A stretch of 64,000 nucleotides of DNA from Caulobacter sp. Root655 (GCF_001427665.1 NZ_LMHC01000012.1:311223-375222); one strand, 5' to 3'. Shown: positions 35,800 through 44,861, numbered from the stretch's first letter. Numbers and translations: made by a program. Notes: generated by a model from the sequence alone, not told the origin.

Positions 35800-36741
35800 T
35801 TAGACCGCCGGCGCGGCGGGAGCCGCGGCCGGGGCGGAAGCGGGGGCGGCGGCCGGCGTTACCCCAAGGGCGCCGGGGGCCGGAGCGGCGGCGGCGGTCG
35901 CGGCCGGAGCGGGCGCGGTCTTGGACTTCACCCAGGCGTCGAAGTCGGCCTGGCTGACCACCTTGATCTCGATCGGCATGTTCGAGTGATCGACGCCGCA
36001 CAGCTCGGAGCACTCGCCGTAGTAGGTCCCGATCTTCTCGGCCTTGAACCAGGTCAGGTTCAGGCGCCCGGGGACGGCGTCGGTCTTCAGACCGAAGGCC
36101 GGCAGGGCGAAGGCGTGGATCACGTCGGCGGCCGTCACCTGGACGTGGACGACCTGGTTGACCGGCACCACCAGCGGGGTGTTGGCCGCCAGCAGGTAAG
36201 GCACGCCCTTGGCGTCGGCCTCTTCCTTCTTCAGCGGGGTCGAGATGATCTCGCTGATCTTCTGGTCGGGATACTCATAGCCCCAGTACCACTGATAGCC
36301 GGTGGCCTTCACGGTCATGTAGGGCTTGGGCATGTTGTCGTAGGCGAACAGCAGCCGGAACGAGAAGATGGCGATGACCATCAGGATCAGCACCGGCACC
36401 ACGGTCCAGATGATCTCGACCGTCGTGTTGTGGCTGAACTTGGCCGGGACCGGGTTCGACTTCGCGTTATAGCGGATGACGATCCAGACGATCAGGCCCA
36501 GCACCAAAAGGGTGATGGCCGTGATGATCGGCATCAGGATCCAGGTGTGAAACCAGATCGCGTCATGCTTCAGCGGCGAGGCCGCCTGCTGCAGATCGAT
36601 CGCGCCGGGCGTCGGTTGGCCCAGCAGTTCGGCGCCCTTGGCGAGGGCTTGCCCCGCGAACATCCCCGAAAGGACCATCGTCGTGGCGGCGACGGCGGCT
36701 ACGCCCGCCAACATCCGCCGCATCCCCTGAATTGCCTTCAT
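35800..36741 (-). CDS. ctaC: Cytochrome c oxidase subunit II
   Basis: Carries the binuclear CuA site that accepts electrons from cytochrome c. The 313-residue precursor has a signal peptide (about 1-34, GQALAKG), two helices (about 62-84 and 103-125) and a periplasmic cupredoxin domain. The CuA ligands are complete in GECSELCGVDHSNMP plus upstream VIHAFALP. The aromatic patch YQWYWGYEYP is present. The C-terminal 40 residues are almost only Ala and Pro, a low-complexity tail not seen in most homologues and of unknown use. The ATG at 36741 lies 3 bases after GAGGGA; a longer open frame was rejected. Confidence 0.97.
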   Translation of the reverse strand: MKAIQGMRRMLAGVAAVAATTMVLSGMFAGQALAKGAELLGQPTPGAIDLQQAASPLKHDAIWFHTWILMPIITAITLLVLGLIVWIVIRYNAKSNPVPAKFSHNTTVEIIWTVVPVLILMVIAIFSFRLLFAYDNMPKPYMTVKATGYQWYWGYEYPDQKISEIISTPLKKEEADAKGVPYLLAANTPLVVPVNQVVHVQVTAADVIHAFALPAFGLKTDAVPGRLNLTWFKAEKIGTYYGECSELCGVDHSNMPIEIKVVSQADFDAWVKSKTAPAPAATAAAAPAPGALGVTPAAAPASAPAAAPAAPAV

Positions 36742-37100
36742 ATCCCTCACGGCCCGTTTCGGCGGCGATTTGGCGTCCATCGAACCCACGCCGCGCCGAC
36801 ATGCACAATACGACCAGCGACAAGGGGGCCTGGCAATCGACTTCCGTCTCGCAACGTGAATCGACAGTCCGCCCCGCCGCCTCTGGCCGGTCGCTGGCGT
36901 GCATACGCGCTCCAAACCCCGTTGCCAAGCGCCAGAGGCGTTCCCCGAACACCGTGCTCGACACCCAGGCAAGCCAGCTGAGAACAGGTCTCAACAACGG
37001 CCGTTCGGACCTAGGTAGCATTACTAACATGTAATGCCAGCTACCTTGCATTAGGCACTACCTTGCGTCACAAGAGAGCCATCAACGGGAAACAGCCACC
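36742..37100. other. Divergent promoter region of ctaC and the PadR gene
   Basis: A 359-base gene-free region between divergent genes. Apart from the PadR-type inverted repeat near its right end (37013-37046) I see no further site. Short open frames here have arginine/serine-rich composition and no ribosome site. Confidence 0.5.
37013..37046. promoter_or_regulatory. Inverted repeat, likely PadR operator
   Basis: Arm AGGTAGC-ATTAC (37013-37024) faces GTAATGCCA-GCTACCT (37031-37046), the same sequence inverted with four extra bases. A third, weaker copy (TTAGGCACTACCT) follows at 37051. The site ends 54 bases before the PadR start. ATGTAAT..ATTAC forms are common PadR operators, so autoregulation is likely. 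Confidence 0.6.
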
Positions 37101-37427
37101 GTGACGGAAGCCATCGAGATACAACTGAAGAAAGGCGTGCTGGCGCTCTGCGTTCTGGCCCTGCTGTCGCGGGCCGACAGCTACGCCTACGAGATCGCCA
37201 GCCAACTGGCCAAGGACATCGATATGGGGGAAGGGACAATTTATCCGCTCATGCGCCGCATGCAGTCGGACGGCCTGGTCGAGACCTATCTGGTCGAGTC
37301 CCAGAGCGGCCCGCCGCGTAAATATTACCGCCTGACCGACGCCGGCCGCGACAGCTTCGCGGCCCAGAAGGCCGAATGGGCGGCGTTTACCGCCGCCGTC
37401 GAACACATCCTGGGAGCCGCCGCATGA
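37101..37427 (+). CDS. PadR-family transcriptional regulator
   Basis: A 108-residue winged-helix repressor. The PadR core is evident: KKGVLALCVLALLSRADSYAYEIASQL, then EGTIYPLMRRMQSDGLVETYLVESQSGPPRKYYRLTDAGR (recognition helix and wing). Only a short C-terminal helix follows, as in the subfamily-2 regulators that sit upstream of DUF1700 genes. It begins with GTG at 37101, with GGGAAA upstream. The stop overlaps the DUF1700 start (ATGA), so the genes are coupled. A probable operator lies in its own promoter. Confidence 0.93.
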   Translation: MTEAIEIQLKKGVLALCVLALLSRADSYAYEIASQLAKDIDMGEGTIYPLMRRMQSDGLVETYLVESQSGPPRKYYRLTDAGRDSFAAQKAEWAAFTAAVEHILGAAA

Positions 37428-37990
37428 CGCGCGCCGAATTCCTCACCCGCCTCAAGCGCGGCCTGGCCGGCATGCCGGCCTCCGCGATCACCGACATCGT
37501 CGCCGACTACGAGGCCCATTTCGCCGACGGCCTGGCGGCCGGACGCACCGAGGCCGACGTGGCCGCCGCGCTCGGCGAGCCCGAGCGCCTGGCCCGCGAA
37601 CAGCGCGCCGAACAGGGCGTCAAGCGCTGGGAGGAGGCCAAGAACCCCTCCGCCGCCGCCGGGGCGATCTTCGCCATCGTCGGCCTGGGGGCCATCGACA
37701 TCCTGTTCCTGCTGCCCCTGCTGATGGGGGTGCTGGGCACGCTGTTCGCCTGCTTCATGGCCGCCATCGGCATCTTCGTCGCCGGGGGCGCGGTGACCGC
37801 GGTCGGCCCCTTCGCCGGACAGCCCGGCGGCCCGGCCGTCGCCTTCCTGCTGGGCATCGGCCTGATGGCCGCCGCCACCGCCCTGGCCGCCGTCACCACC
37901 CTGCTCAGCATCTGGCTGGTCAACGGCCTGGTCTGGTTCGGGCGTCTTCACTACCGGCTGCTGAAGCCGGCCATCGAAACCCAGGTCTGA
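37424..37990 (+). CDS. DUF1700 membrane protein
   Basis: A 188-residue inner-membrane protein. The N-terminal soluble part (MTRAEFLTRLKRGLAGMPASAITDIVADYEAHFADGLAAG region) and the ALGEPERLAREQRAEQ motif define the DUF1700 family. Two or three hydrophobic segments follow (about 80-128 and 140-170). Such proteins usually lie between a PadR regulator and a DUF4097/DUF2807 protein, as here, and are suspected of envelope stress sensing. The ATG overlaps the PadR stop by four bases; an upstream in-frame ATG was rejected for that reason. Confidence 0.85.
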   Translation: MTRAEFLTRLKRGLAGMPASAITDIVADYEAHFADGLAAGRTEADVAAALGEPERLAREQRAEQGVKRWEEAKNPSAAAGAIFAIVGLGAIDILFLLPLLMGVLGTLFACFMAAIGIFVAGGAVTAVGPFAGQPGGPAVAFLLGIGLMAAATALAAVTTLLSIWLVNGLVWFGRLHYRLLKPAIETQV

Positions 37991-38000
37991 GGGGGCCATC

Positions 38001-38798
38001 ATGATCCGCAACCTGACCATCGTCGCCGTCGCCAGCTTCGTCCTGGCGCTGGGCTGCTTCGCCGGCGCCGCCGCCCTGGGCGGGCGGGACATCCTCAAGA
38101 ACGGCTGGAATATTCCCGCCGACTGGCACGTCGAGATCAACGACGACGACGACCACGTCAGCATCACGCCCGATCGCCTGGCCAGCGACGAGACGATCGA
38201 ACGCCAGATCGCCTGGACCGGGTCCGACACGCTGCAGATCGACGTGCCCGCCGACGTCACCTTCACTCAGAGCGCCCCCGGAGCCGGCGCCTCGATCAAG
38301 GTCAACGGCCCCAAGGGCCTGGTGGACCGGGTGGTGGTGGATGGCGGCCAGATCCGCCTGAGGGGCGACGACGACGCCTCGACGGTCAACCTCAACAGCC
38401 ACGGCTTCCACGTCGGCCGGGGCCATGACCAGCTGACCATCGAGGTCACCGCCCCAGCCGTGCGCGGCTTCACCCTGAACGGCAGCGGCGACCTGAGGGT
38501 GCGGGCCTATGACCAGCCCACCGCGACGATCGAGCTGAACGGCAGCGGCGAGATCGAGGCCGAAGGCAAGGCGGCGAAGATCGACCTTCGCATTTCCGGC
38601 TCCGGCGACGCCGACCTGACCGAGCTCGACACCGGCGACGCCAAGGTCGCCGTGGCCGGTAGCGGCTCGGCGCGGATCGCTCCGCACGGCGCGGCCGAGG
38701 TCGAGGTGGCCGGCAGCGGCGAGGTCAGCGTCACCACCAAGCCGACCAGCCTGGTCACCAACGTCGCCGGATCCGGCGAAGTGCACGAAAGCTGGTGA
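38001..38798 (+). CDS. Exported DUF2807/DUF4097 beta-helix protein
   Basis: A 265-residue secreted or periplasmic protein with a signal sequence at about 1-24 (FVLALGCFAGAAA). The rest is repetitive beta structure with recurring GSG turns (LNGSGDLRV, LNGSGEIEA, ISGSGDADL, VAGSGSARI, VAGSGEVSV, VAGSGEVHE). This matches the head-GIN-domain proteins (DUF2807) annotated as adhesin-like. Last gene of the PadR-DUF1700 module, 10 bases after DUF1700, with GAGGGGG upstream. Function is not known; a surface sensor or shield is a guess. Confidence 0.85.
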   Translation: MIRNLTIVAVASFVLALGCFAGAAALGGRDILKNGWNIPADWHVEINDDDDHVSITPDRLASDETIERQIAWTGSDTLQIDVPADVTFTQSAPGAGASIKVNGPKGLVDRVVVDGGQIRLRGDDDASTVNLNSHGFHVGRGHDQLTIEVTAPAVRGFTLNGSGDLRVRAYDQPTATIELNGSGEIEAEGKAAKIDLRISGSGDADLTELDTGDAKVAVAGSGSARIAPHGAAEVEVAGSGEVSVTTKPTSLVTNVAGSGEVHESW

Positions 38799-38807
38799 GC
38801 TCGGAAT

Positions 38808-38833
38808 GGGGACAGGCGCATGCGCCTGTCCCC
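38808..38833. repeat. 26-base perfect palindrome, family A copy 2
   Basis: Same palindrome family as at 31101 and 58911, but with GGCGCATGCGCC at the centre in place of GGCACATGTGCC. Both arms changed together, which suggests selection for pairing or symmetric binding. It lies between the adhesin-like gene and tldD. Confidence 0.9.
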
Positions 38834-38898
38834 GTCAGCGGATGGACGAATCGTCGCCGGGTGATGACGCGGGCCAAGGAAACCCCTACCTGTACGCC

Positions 38899-40329
38899 AT
38901 GACCGCTCCCATGACCGCCCCGTCCCTGCTGGCCGCCGCCGGCGTCGATCCCGAACGCGCCCGCCAAATCCTCGGCGAAGCCCTGGCCGGCGCTGACGAC
39001 GGCGAGCTGTTCGTCGAACGCTCCGAGAGCGAGGCCTTCGTATTCGACGACGGTCGCCTGAAGAGCGCCTCCTATGATTCGGGCGAGGGTTTCGGCCTGC
39101 GCGTGGTGGCCGGCGAGACCGCCGGCTACGCCCATTCCGCCGAGATCTCCGAAGCCGCCATCGGCCGGGCCGCCGATTCGGCCAAGCTGGCCCGCCGCGG
39201 CTATGCCGGGGTCAGCGCCGAGGCGCCGCGCGCCACCAACGAAAAGCTCTATGGCGAGGACGACCCGGTCTCCTCCCCCGCCTTCTCCGACAAGGTCGCC
39301 TTGCTGCAGGAGATCGACGCCTTCGCCCGGGCTCGCGACCCGCGTGTGGTCCAGGTGATGGCCTCGATGGCCGGCGAGCGCCGGGTGGTCGAGATCCTGA
39401 GGGCCGACGGCCGGCTGCTGCGCGACGTGCGGCCGCTGGTCCGCGTCAACGTCCAGGTCACGGTCGAGAAGGACGGCAAGCGCGAGGCCGGCTCGTCCGG
39501 GGCCGGCGGCCGCGCCGGCTTCGCCGCCTGGATCAGCCCCGACAAGTGGCGGGACCAGGTCGACGAGGCCCTGCGCATGGCGCTGGTCAATCTGGACGCC
39601 GTGGCCTGCCCGGCCGGCGAGATGGACGTGGTGCTTGGCCCCGGCTGGAACGGCGTGCTGCTGCACGAAGCCGTTGGTCACGGCCTGGAGGGCGACTTCA
39701 ACCGCAAGGGCATCAGCGCCTTCTCCGGCCGCATCGGCGAGCGTGTGGCGGCCAAGGGCGTGACCGTGTTCGACGATGGTTCACTGGCCGGCCGTCGCGG
39801 CTCGCTGACCATCGATGACGAGGGCACCCCGACCGAGCGCACGATCCTGATCGAGGACGGGATCCTGGTCGGCTACATGCACGACCGGATGAGCGCTCGA
39901 CTGATGGGCATGGCCCCGACCGGCAACGGCCGCCGCCAGTCCTACGCCCACATGCCCATGCCGCGCATGACCAACACCGGCATGCTGGCCGGGAACGACG
40001 ACCCGGCCGAGATGATCGCCTCGATGAAGCGCGGCCTCTACTGCGCCAATTTCGGCGGCGGCCAGGTCGACATCACCAACGGCAAGTTCGTCTTCCAGTG
40101 CACCGAGGCCTATCTGGTCGAGGACGGCAAGATCACCGCCCCGGTCAAGGGCGCCACCCTGATCGGCGACGGCCCCAACGCCCTGACCAAGGTGACGATG
40201 ATCGGCAACGACTTCGACTTCGACCCCGGCATCGGCGTCTGCGGCAAGTCGGGTCAGGGCGTGCCGGTCGGCGTCGGCCAGCCGTCGCTGAAGATCACCG
40301 GCCTGACGGTGGGCGGCACGGCGGTTTAG
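38899..40329 (+). CDS. tldD: TldD metalloprotease subunit
   Basis: Catalytic half of the TldD-TldE peptidase, which degrades unfolded peptides and in other bacteria matures modified peptides and antitoxins. It is 476 residues, the normal length. The zinc motif is HEAVGHGLEGDF at about 251-262, with later ligand region CANFGGGQVDITNGKFVFQCTEAYLVEDGKI. The C-terminal signature GKSGQGVPVGVGQPSLKI is intact. No tldE is in the window. The start at 38899 gives the usual N-terminus; an ATG at 38842 in the same frame cannot be excluded. Confidence 0.95.
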   Translation: MTAPMTAPSLLAAAGVDPERARQILGEALAGADDGELFVERSESEAFVFDDGRLKSASYDSGEGFGLRVVAGETAGYAHSAEISEAAIGRAADSAKLARRGYAGVSAEAPRATNEKLYGEDDPVSSPAFSDKVALLQEIDAFARARDPRVVQVMASMAGERRVVEILRADGRLLRDVRPLVRVNVQVTVEKDGKREAGSSGAGGRAGFAAWISPDKWRDQVDEALRMALVNLDAVACPAGEMDVVLGPGWNGVLLHEAVGHGLEGDFNRKGISAFSGRIGERVAAKGVTVFDDGSLAGRRGSLTIDDEGTPTERTILIEDGILVGYMHDRMSARLMGMAPTGNGRRQSYAHMPMPRMTNTGMLAGNDDPAEMIASMKRGLYCANFGGGQVDITNGKFVFQCTEAYLVEDGKITAPVKGATLIGDGPNALTKVTMIGNDFDFDPGIGVCGKSGQGVPVGVGQPSLKITGLTVGGTAV

Positions 40330-40700
40330 TTAGAGGTCCCTCCTCCCCCCTCATCCACCTCTTTTGAACCGTCATCCCGGGCCTTGTGCCCGGGATCCCT
40401 CAGTCCGCCGCGGGTGCGGATGGGTGGCGCGCTGGCGCGCCAAGGTACTTCACCGTCGGCTGAACCAGGGGTCCCGGGCACAAGGCCCGGGATGACGGCG
40501 GAGGGGGAGAGCGCATGCGGAAGCAAGATCAGAGCGGCTGCCGTAACACCCTGAAAATCTTGCCGAAACCTCCGCTCCCCCAGGTGATCGGCGAAAACAT
40601 TTCACAAATGTAATCTACCTTGCGGTTTTGTAACTGGTTCCGGCGCCTCCGGAACCTCAGGTTCGCCGCCAACAAAGCGGGGGCTTTGGGGGACCGCGGT
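40330..40700. other. Gene-free region with repeat and TonB receptor promoter
   Basis: This 371-base region contains the family C inverted repeat (40371-40496). It also has a site at 40608-40624, ATGTAAT followed by CTACCTTGCG, that resembles the half-sites of the PadR operator. No gene was found. Confidence 0.5.
40371..40496. repeat. Long inverted repeat, family C copy 1
   Basis: Outer arms of about 29 bases beginning GTCATCCCGGGCC fold on each other across about 70 bases, with one mismatch near the inner end. Related elements with GTCATCCCGG or CTCATCCCGG ends are at 43870-43975 and 58722-58848. This is a widespread alphaproteobacterial intergenic repeat type. Confidence 0.85.
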
Positions 40701-42767
40701 ATGAGTCTGACTTCGCTTATCTTCGCCTTGGGCCTGGCATCGCCCGAGGCCCAAGCTACCGCTCCGACTTCGGCTCCGCAGGCCGCCCCCGTGGTCGCCG
40801 ACACCGCCACCACCACCGCCGAACAACGCGGCGTGATCGCCTATCCGCCCAGCTTCTTCGAGGCCGCACGGCCCAGCACCGCCTTCGACATGATCACCCG
40901 CCTGCCCGGCTTTCGGTTGGACCAGGGCAGCGACGTCCGCGGCTTCGCGGGCGCCGCCGGCAATGTGCTGATCAACGGCGAACGCCCGACCACCAAGAGC
41001 GAGACCCTGGAGGACATCCTCAAGCGCATCTCGACCTCGGCCGTCGAGCGCGTCGAGCTGATCCGCGGCGGCGCGCCCGGCGTCGACATGCAGGGCCGCA
41101 CGATCCTGGCCAACGTGGTGATCAAGAAGACCGTGCAGGTCGAGAAGGTCGCCAACATCCAGACCTACCTCTATCCGGACGGTTTCTTCGGCCCGCTGCT
41201 GGAGTTCCAGGCCTCGCGCCGCGACGGGATCAACGAGCTGGAAGGTTCGCTGAAGGCCACCATCGACCGCACCGGCGACACCTTCGACGGCGCCGCCCGG
41301 GTGCGCAGCGACGGGGCCGGGAACCTGGTCTCGCGCGAGGCGGTGAAGGGCTATGACGAGATCCAGAACTACGTCGCGCGCGGCGCGATCCAGCGCGGGG
41401 TCCTGGGCGGCAAGCTGAAGGTCAACGGCAAGGTCGAGTACTTTTCCTATGACCGCGACGTGACCTACACCCGTTTCTTCCCCGGCCCCGGCCGCGAAAC
41501 CAGCGGCGAGACCGACGAGAACTGGACCGGCGAGTTCGGGGCCCGCTACGATCGGAAACTCGCCTCGAACACCGACCTGCAACTGGTGTTCCTGCAGAAC
41601 CTGGGCCACGAGGAATACGGCTCGACGGCCGACAAGTCGGGTGATCATCAGGTCTATTCCGAGATCGACAAGACCGGCGAAACCATCCTGCGCGCCGAGC
41701 TCAAGCAGCTACGGTCCGAAAAGCTGTCGCTCGAGGCCAGCGTCGAAGGCGCCTACAACGTCCTGGACGGCGCGACGCGCTACGTGTCCACGACCGCGCC
41801 GATCCCGGACCTCGTCAATGTCAAGGTCGAGGAACTGCGCGGCGAGGCCGCCGGCAAGGCCGTCTGGCGCCCCGATCCCAAGTTGACGGTCGAGGCCGGG
41901 GCGCGCCTGGAGATCTCGCGCATCACCCAGACCGGCGACAACAACCTGGAGCGCGACTTCTTCTACCCCAAGCCCCGGGTCATGGTGACCTGGAACCCCA
42001 ACAGCGTCGACCAGCTGCGTTTCCGATTGGAGCGCGAGGTCGGACAGCTGAACTTCGGCGACTTCGTCTCGTCCGCCGACCTGCAGGCCGGCACCAGCGA
42101 CGGCGCCGACGCCAAGCTGGCGCCAAGCCGCTCCTGGGTCGGCGAGGTCGCGTACGAGCGGCGGTTCTGGGGCGCGGGCTCGATCTCGGCCACCCTCACC
42201 CACGCCGAGATCCAGGACGTCAACGACTACAAGCCGCTGGACGACGGCAGCGGCCTGGACGCGCCCAGCAACATCGGCGACGGCCGGTCCGACCAGTTCG
42301 TGATCCTGATGACCCTGCCCACCGACCGGCTGGGCCTGTCGGGCGGCCAGTTGAAGACCCGCCTTAGCTGGTACGACAGCGAGGTCACCGATCCGGTCAC
42401 CCTGGAAAAGCGTCGCATCACCAACGCCACGCCCTTCGTCTGCAATGTCAGCTTCACGCGCGACATGCCGGGCGGCAAGTGGAGCTGGGGCGCCTCGACG
42501 GGATGCCCCAACGAGAACAGCCGCTATCGGATCAACGAGGTGCGCACCAACCGGTTCGAGCAGTGGTTCGAAACCTTCGCCGAGTGGAAGCCGCGCGCCG
42601 ACCTGACCGTGCGCACCACCCTGGCCAACCTGACCTCGCGCAACATCACCCGCGAGCGCGTGATCTACAACGGTTCGCGGGCCGACGGTTCGGTGAAGAC
42701 GGTCGAATACCGCTCGATCCCGTTCGAGCCCTACCTGTTCATCCAGGTGCGCAAGCGGCTGGGGTAG
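40701..42767 (+). CDS. TonB-dependent receptor-like outer-membrane protein
   Basis: A 688-residue outer-membrane protein with signal sequence (about 1-20), then a plug-like domain: AFDMITRLPGFRLDQG, GFAGAAGNVLINGERPTTKSETLEDILKRISTSAVERVELIRGG and GRTILANVVIKK. The remaining two thirds are alternating beta strands of a 22-strand barrel ending FIQVRKRLG, which lacks the usual terminal Phe. It belongs to the shorter plug-plus-barrel class without TonB-box DG(V/I)P motifs, so ligand is unclear. GGGGGACCGCGGT precedes the ATG at 40701. Neighbouring secreted protein is convergent, not co-transcribed. Confidence 0.85.
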   Translation: MSLTSLIFALGLASPEAQATAPTSAPQAAPVVADTATTTAEQRGVIAYPPSFFEAARPSTAFDMITRLPGFRLDQGSDVRGFAGAAGNVLINGERPTTKSETLEDILKRISTSAVERVELIRGGAPGVDMQGRTILANVVIKKTVQVEKVANIQTYLYPDGFFGPLLEFQASRRDGINELEGSLKATIDRTGDTFDGAARVRSDGAGNLVSREAVKGYDEIQNYVARGAIQRGVLGGKLKVNGKVEYFSYDRDVTYTRFFPGPGRETSGETDENWTGEFGARYDRKLASNTDLQLVFLQNLGHEEYGSTADKSGDHQVYSEIDKTGETILRAELKQLRSEKLSLEASVEGAYNVLDGATRYVSTTAPIPDLVNVKVEELRGEAAGKAVWRPDPKLTVEAGARLEISRITQTGDNNLERDFFYPKPRVMVTWNPNSVDQLRFRLEREVGQLNFGDFVSSADLQAGTSDGADAKLAPSRSWVGEVAYERRFWGAGSISATLTHAEIQDVNDYKPLDDGSGLDAPSNIGDGRSDQFVILMTLPTDRLGLSGGQLKTRLSWYDSEVTDPVTLEKRRITNATPFVCNVSFTRDMPGGKWSWGASTGCPNENSRYRINEVRTNRFEQWFETFAEWKPRADLTVRTTLANLTSRNITRERVIYNGSRADGSVKTVEYRSIPFEPYLFIQVRKRLG

Positions 42768-42779
42768 AGCGGCGGGGCC

Positions 42780-42883
42780 GTGCGTCCTTCGAGGTTCGCC
42801 TACGGCTCTCACCTCAGGATGAGGAATTCAGCACAACGCTCCTCATCCTGAGGCGCCCGCGAAGCGGGCCTCGAAGGACGCAC
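42780..42883. repeat. 104-base inverted repeat, family B copy 1
   Basis: Ends are GTGCGTCCTTCGAGG and its complement; inner arms read CTCAGGATGAGG and CCTCATCCTGAG around a GAATTC-containing centre. Other copies are at 46938, 50033 and 61183. It forms a long cruciform between two converging genes. Confidence 0.92.
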
Positions 42884-42890
42884 AGCGCCG

Positions 42891-43676
42891 CTACTTGTTG
42901 ACGACCTTGATGATCCGCTTCGAGGACGGCCGGCCGGACAGGCCCTTGTCGGGCGCGTAGGTCACGGTCAGGTCGCCGCCCTTCAGGTTGGCCCCCGGCT
43001 TGTGGCCCTCGGCCAGCAGCACCCGGGCCACGCGATTGAGCAGGTTGCGATCGCCGTTGCGGGCCATCTTTTCGAAGGCCTCGGCGGTGACCGTGGCGGT
43101 GTCGGCCACCAGCACCGAGGTGGCGGGGGTGGCGTCGTCGACGGTTTCGAACGAAACGCGATGCTGGGCCGCGCGGCTGGCGCGGGCGCTGGCCTGGACC
43201 AGGCGCTGGAACAGGGCGTTGACCGAAATGAACGTCGGCGGCTGGATCGAGGTCGCCCTGCCGATCAGGGCGGCGGCGTCGCCAGCCGGCCGTTCGCTGG
43301 TGAACAGCGTCATGCCGCCCAGCTTGGTGGCCCGCAGCACCGGCTCGCCCATCTCGTTCTTGTAGATCGTGTCGCCGCGCGGGGCCGGCTGCGGCGACAG
43401 CACCCAGACCTCGGAGCTGTTCTCGAACTTCATCAGCGGCTGGGGCGAGGCCCGGTCGAGGACGAAGGCGCTGCCGGTTTCCGACACGTAGCGAGCGACG
43501 GGGGGCGCGGGCGCCTTGCGGGATTCCGACCCGCTCCGGGCGCCGAAGAGGTCGCGAAGGCTCGACTGCTGCGCATTCGCGGCGCCGGCGCTGGCCCCCA
43601 GGGCGAACGCCAGCAGGATCGCGCAGCCCCCTGGCCCTGTCGTCGCCGCCGATAGACTCTTCATGCCCACGGTCAT
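42891..43676 (-). CDS. Secreted protein of unknown function (possibly DUF4908)
   Basis: A 261-residue protein with a signal peptide at about 1-36 (AFALGASAGAANAQ). I see no catalytic motif. Recognisable blocks are LRDLFGARSGSE, YVSETGSAFVLDRASPQPLMKFENSSEVWVL, GEPVLRATKLGGMTLFTSERPAGDAA and ISVNALFQRLVQASARASRAAQHRVSFE. These suggest the Caulobacterales DUF4908 family, but only from memory. Starts at 43676 or 43664 are equally possible; the frame is open to 43877 without a ribosome site. Convergent with the TonB receptor gene, separated by a long repeat. Confidence 0.7.
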   Translation of the reverse strand: MTVGMKSLSAATTGPGGCAILLAFALGASAGAANAQQSSLRDLFGARSGSESRKAPAPPVARYVSETGSAFVLDRASPQPLMKFENSSEVWVLSPQPAPRGDTIYKNEMGEPVLRATKLGGMTLFTSERPAGDAAALIGRATSIQPPTFISVNALFQRLVQASARASRAAQHRVSFETVDDATPATSVLVADTATVTAEAFEKMARNGDRNLLNRVARVLLAEGHKPGANLKGGDLTVTYAPDKGLSGRPSSKRIIKVVNK

Positions 43677-43869
43677 GATCGCCGACTGGGGCGAATCTTG
43701 GACGCCAAAGACCTTGTTCCCGCCACGCCTCACCCCGGACGCTCCAGTGTCGCTTGTCGGCAACACTCCCGTCAGTCCGCTAGTCGAACCGGCGGGAGCG
43801 TCGCCGTCAAGTGGATAGCTACGCTTGAAAGGTCGGCTGGAGCTCGCACTCAATTGAAGGCCCACCACC

Positions 43870-43975
43870 GTTGTCATCCCGGAAGCCTCGCAGAGGCTGT
43901 CCGGGACCTAGGGGCCGACGCGATGCGGTGGCCCTGGGTCCCGGCTCTACGCTTCGCTTCGGCCGGGATGACAAC
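43870..43975. repeat. Long inverted repeat, family C copy 2
   Basis: Ends GTTGTCATCCCGG and its complement with internal imperfect hairpins (GAAGCCTCGCAGAGGCT; GCTCTACGCTTCGCTTCGG). It lies in the gap between the secreted protein gene and phaB. Confidence 0.85.
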
Positions 43976-44031
43976 TTGAATAAAGCGCTGATTTCAAAGA
44001 CCTAGCTCGAACGATCAAGCTCAGCCGAAAC

Positions 44032-44757
44032 CTAGGCCGCCATGTACTGGCCGCCGTTCAGGGTGAGTGTCGCGCCGGTCACGAAGCCCGCCCGCTCGCC
44101 CGCCAGGAAGGCGACCATGTCGGCGATCTCCTCGCCCTTGCCCAGGCGACCGACCGGGATGCCGGCGATGATCTGGGCCAGGACGTTCTCGGGCACGGCG
44201 GCGACCATCTCGGTGTCGATATAGCCCGGGCAGATGACGTTGACGGTCACGCCCTTCTTGGCGTTCTCCAGGGCCAGGGCCTTGGTGAAGCCGATCAGTC
44301 CGGCCTTGGCGGCCGAATAGTTGGTCTGGCCCATCTGGCCCTTCTGGCCGTTGATCGAGCTGATGTTGATGATTCGGCCCCAGCCGCGCTCGCGCATGCC
44401 TTCGATGACCGGACGGGTCATGTTGAAGGCGCTGTCCATGTTCACCCGGATGACCTCCGACCACTGCTCGTAGGTCATCTTGTGCAGCATGCCGTCGCGG
44501 GTGATGCCGGCGTTGTTGATCAGCACCTCGACCGGGCCAAGCTCGGCCTCGACCGTCTTGACGGCGGCGGCGCAGTCGTCGAACGAGCCGACATTGCCCT
44601 TGACCACCATCACGCCCAGGGTCTTGGCGCAGGCCGCGGCGGCCTCTTCGTTGCCGGAATAGCCGGCCGCCACCTTCATTCCGTCGGCGACCAGCCGCTC
44701 GCAGATCGCTCGACCGATGCCCCGGGTGCCGCCGGTCACGAACGCAACTCTCGCCAT
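44032..44757 (-). CDS. phaB: Acetoacetyl-CoA reductase
   Basis: NADPH-dependent reduction of acetoacetyl-CoA to (R)-3-hydroxybutyryl-CoA, the second step of polyhydroxybutyrate synthesis. The 241-residue short-chain dehydrogenase has cofactor motif TGGTRGIG at 8-15, NNAG at about 85, catalytic Ser in NISSINGQKGQMGQ, and YSAAKAG with Tyr and Lys. SSINGQKGQMGQTNYSAAKAGLIGFTKALA is the PhaB hallmark region. It follows phaA on the same strand by 104 bases. Confidence 0.96.
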   Translation of the reverse strand: MARVAFVTGGTRGIGRAICERLVADGMKVAAGYSGNEEAAAACAKTLGVMVVKGNVGSFDDCAAAVKTVEAELGPVEVLINNAGITRDGMLHKMTYEQWSEVIRVNMDSAFNMTRPVIEGMRERGWGRIINISSINGQKGQMGQTNYSAAKAGLIGFTKALALENAKKGVTVNVICPGYIDTEMVAAVPENVLAQIIAGIPVGRLGKGEEIADMVAFLAGERAGFVTGATLTLNGGQYMAA

Positions 44758-44861
44758 GTGTCTCTCCCACTTAGGTTTCTTATGGTTGCACGCGGTCGCC
44801 GGCGCGGGACAAGCCCCGGCCGGCGACCGTCATGAAGATTTGGCCAACAAGCGTTTCGTCG

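Noticed and set aside
38842..40329. A longer tldD starting at 38842
   Set aside because: The extra 19 residues (MDESSPGDD at the start) have no ribosome site and come directly after the family A palindrome. The later ATG gives the usual N-terminus, but the longer form cannot be ruled out.
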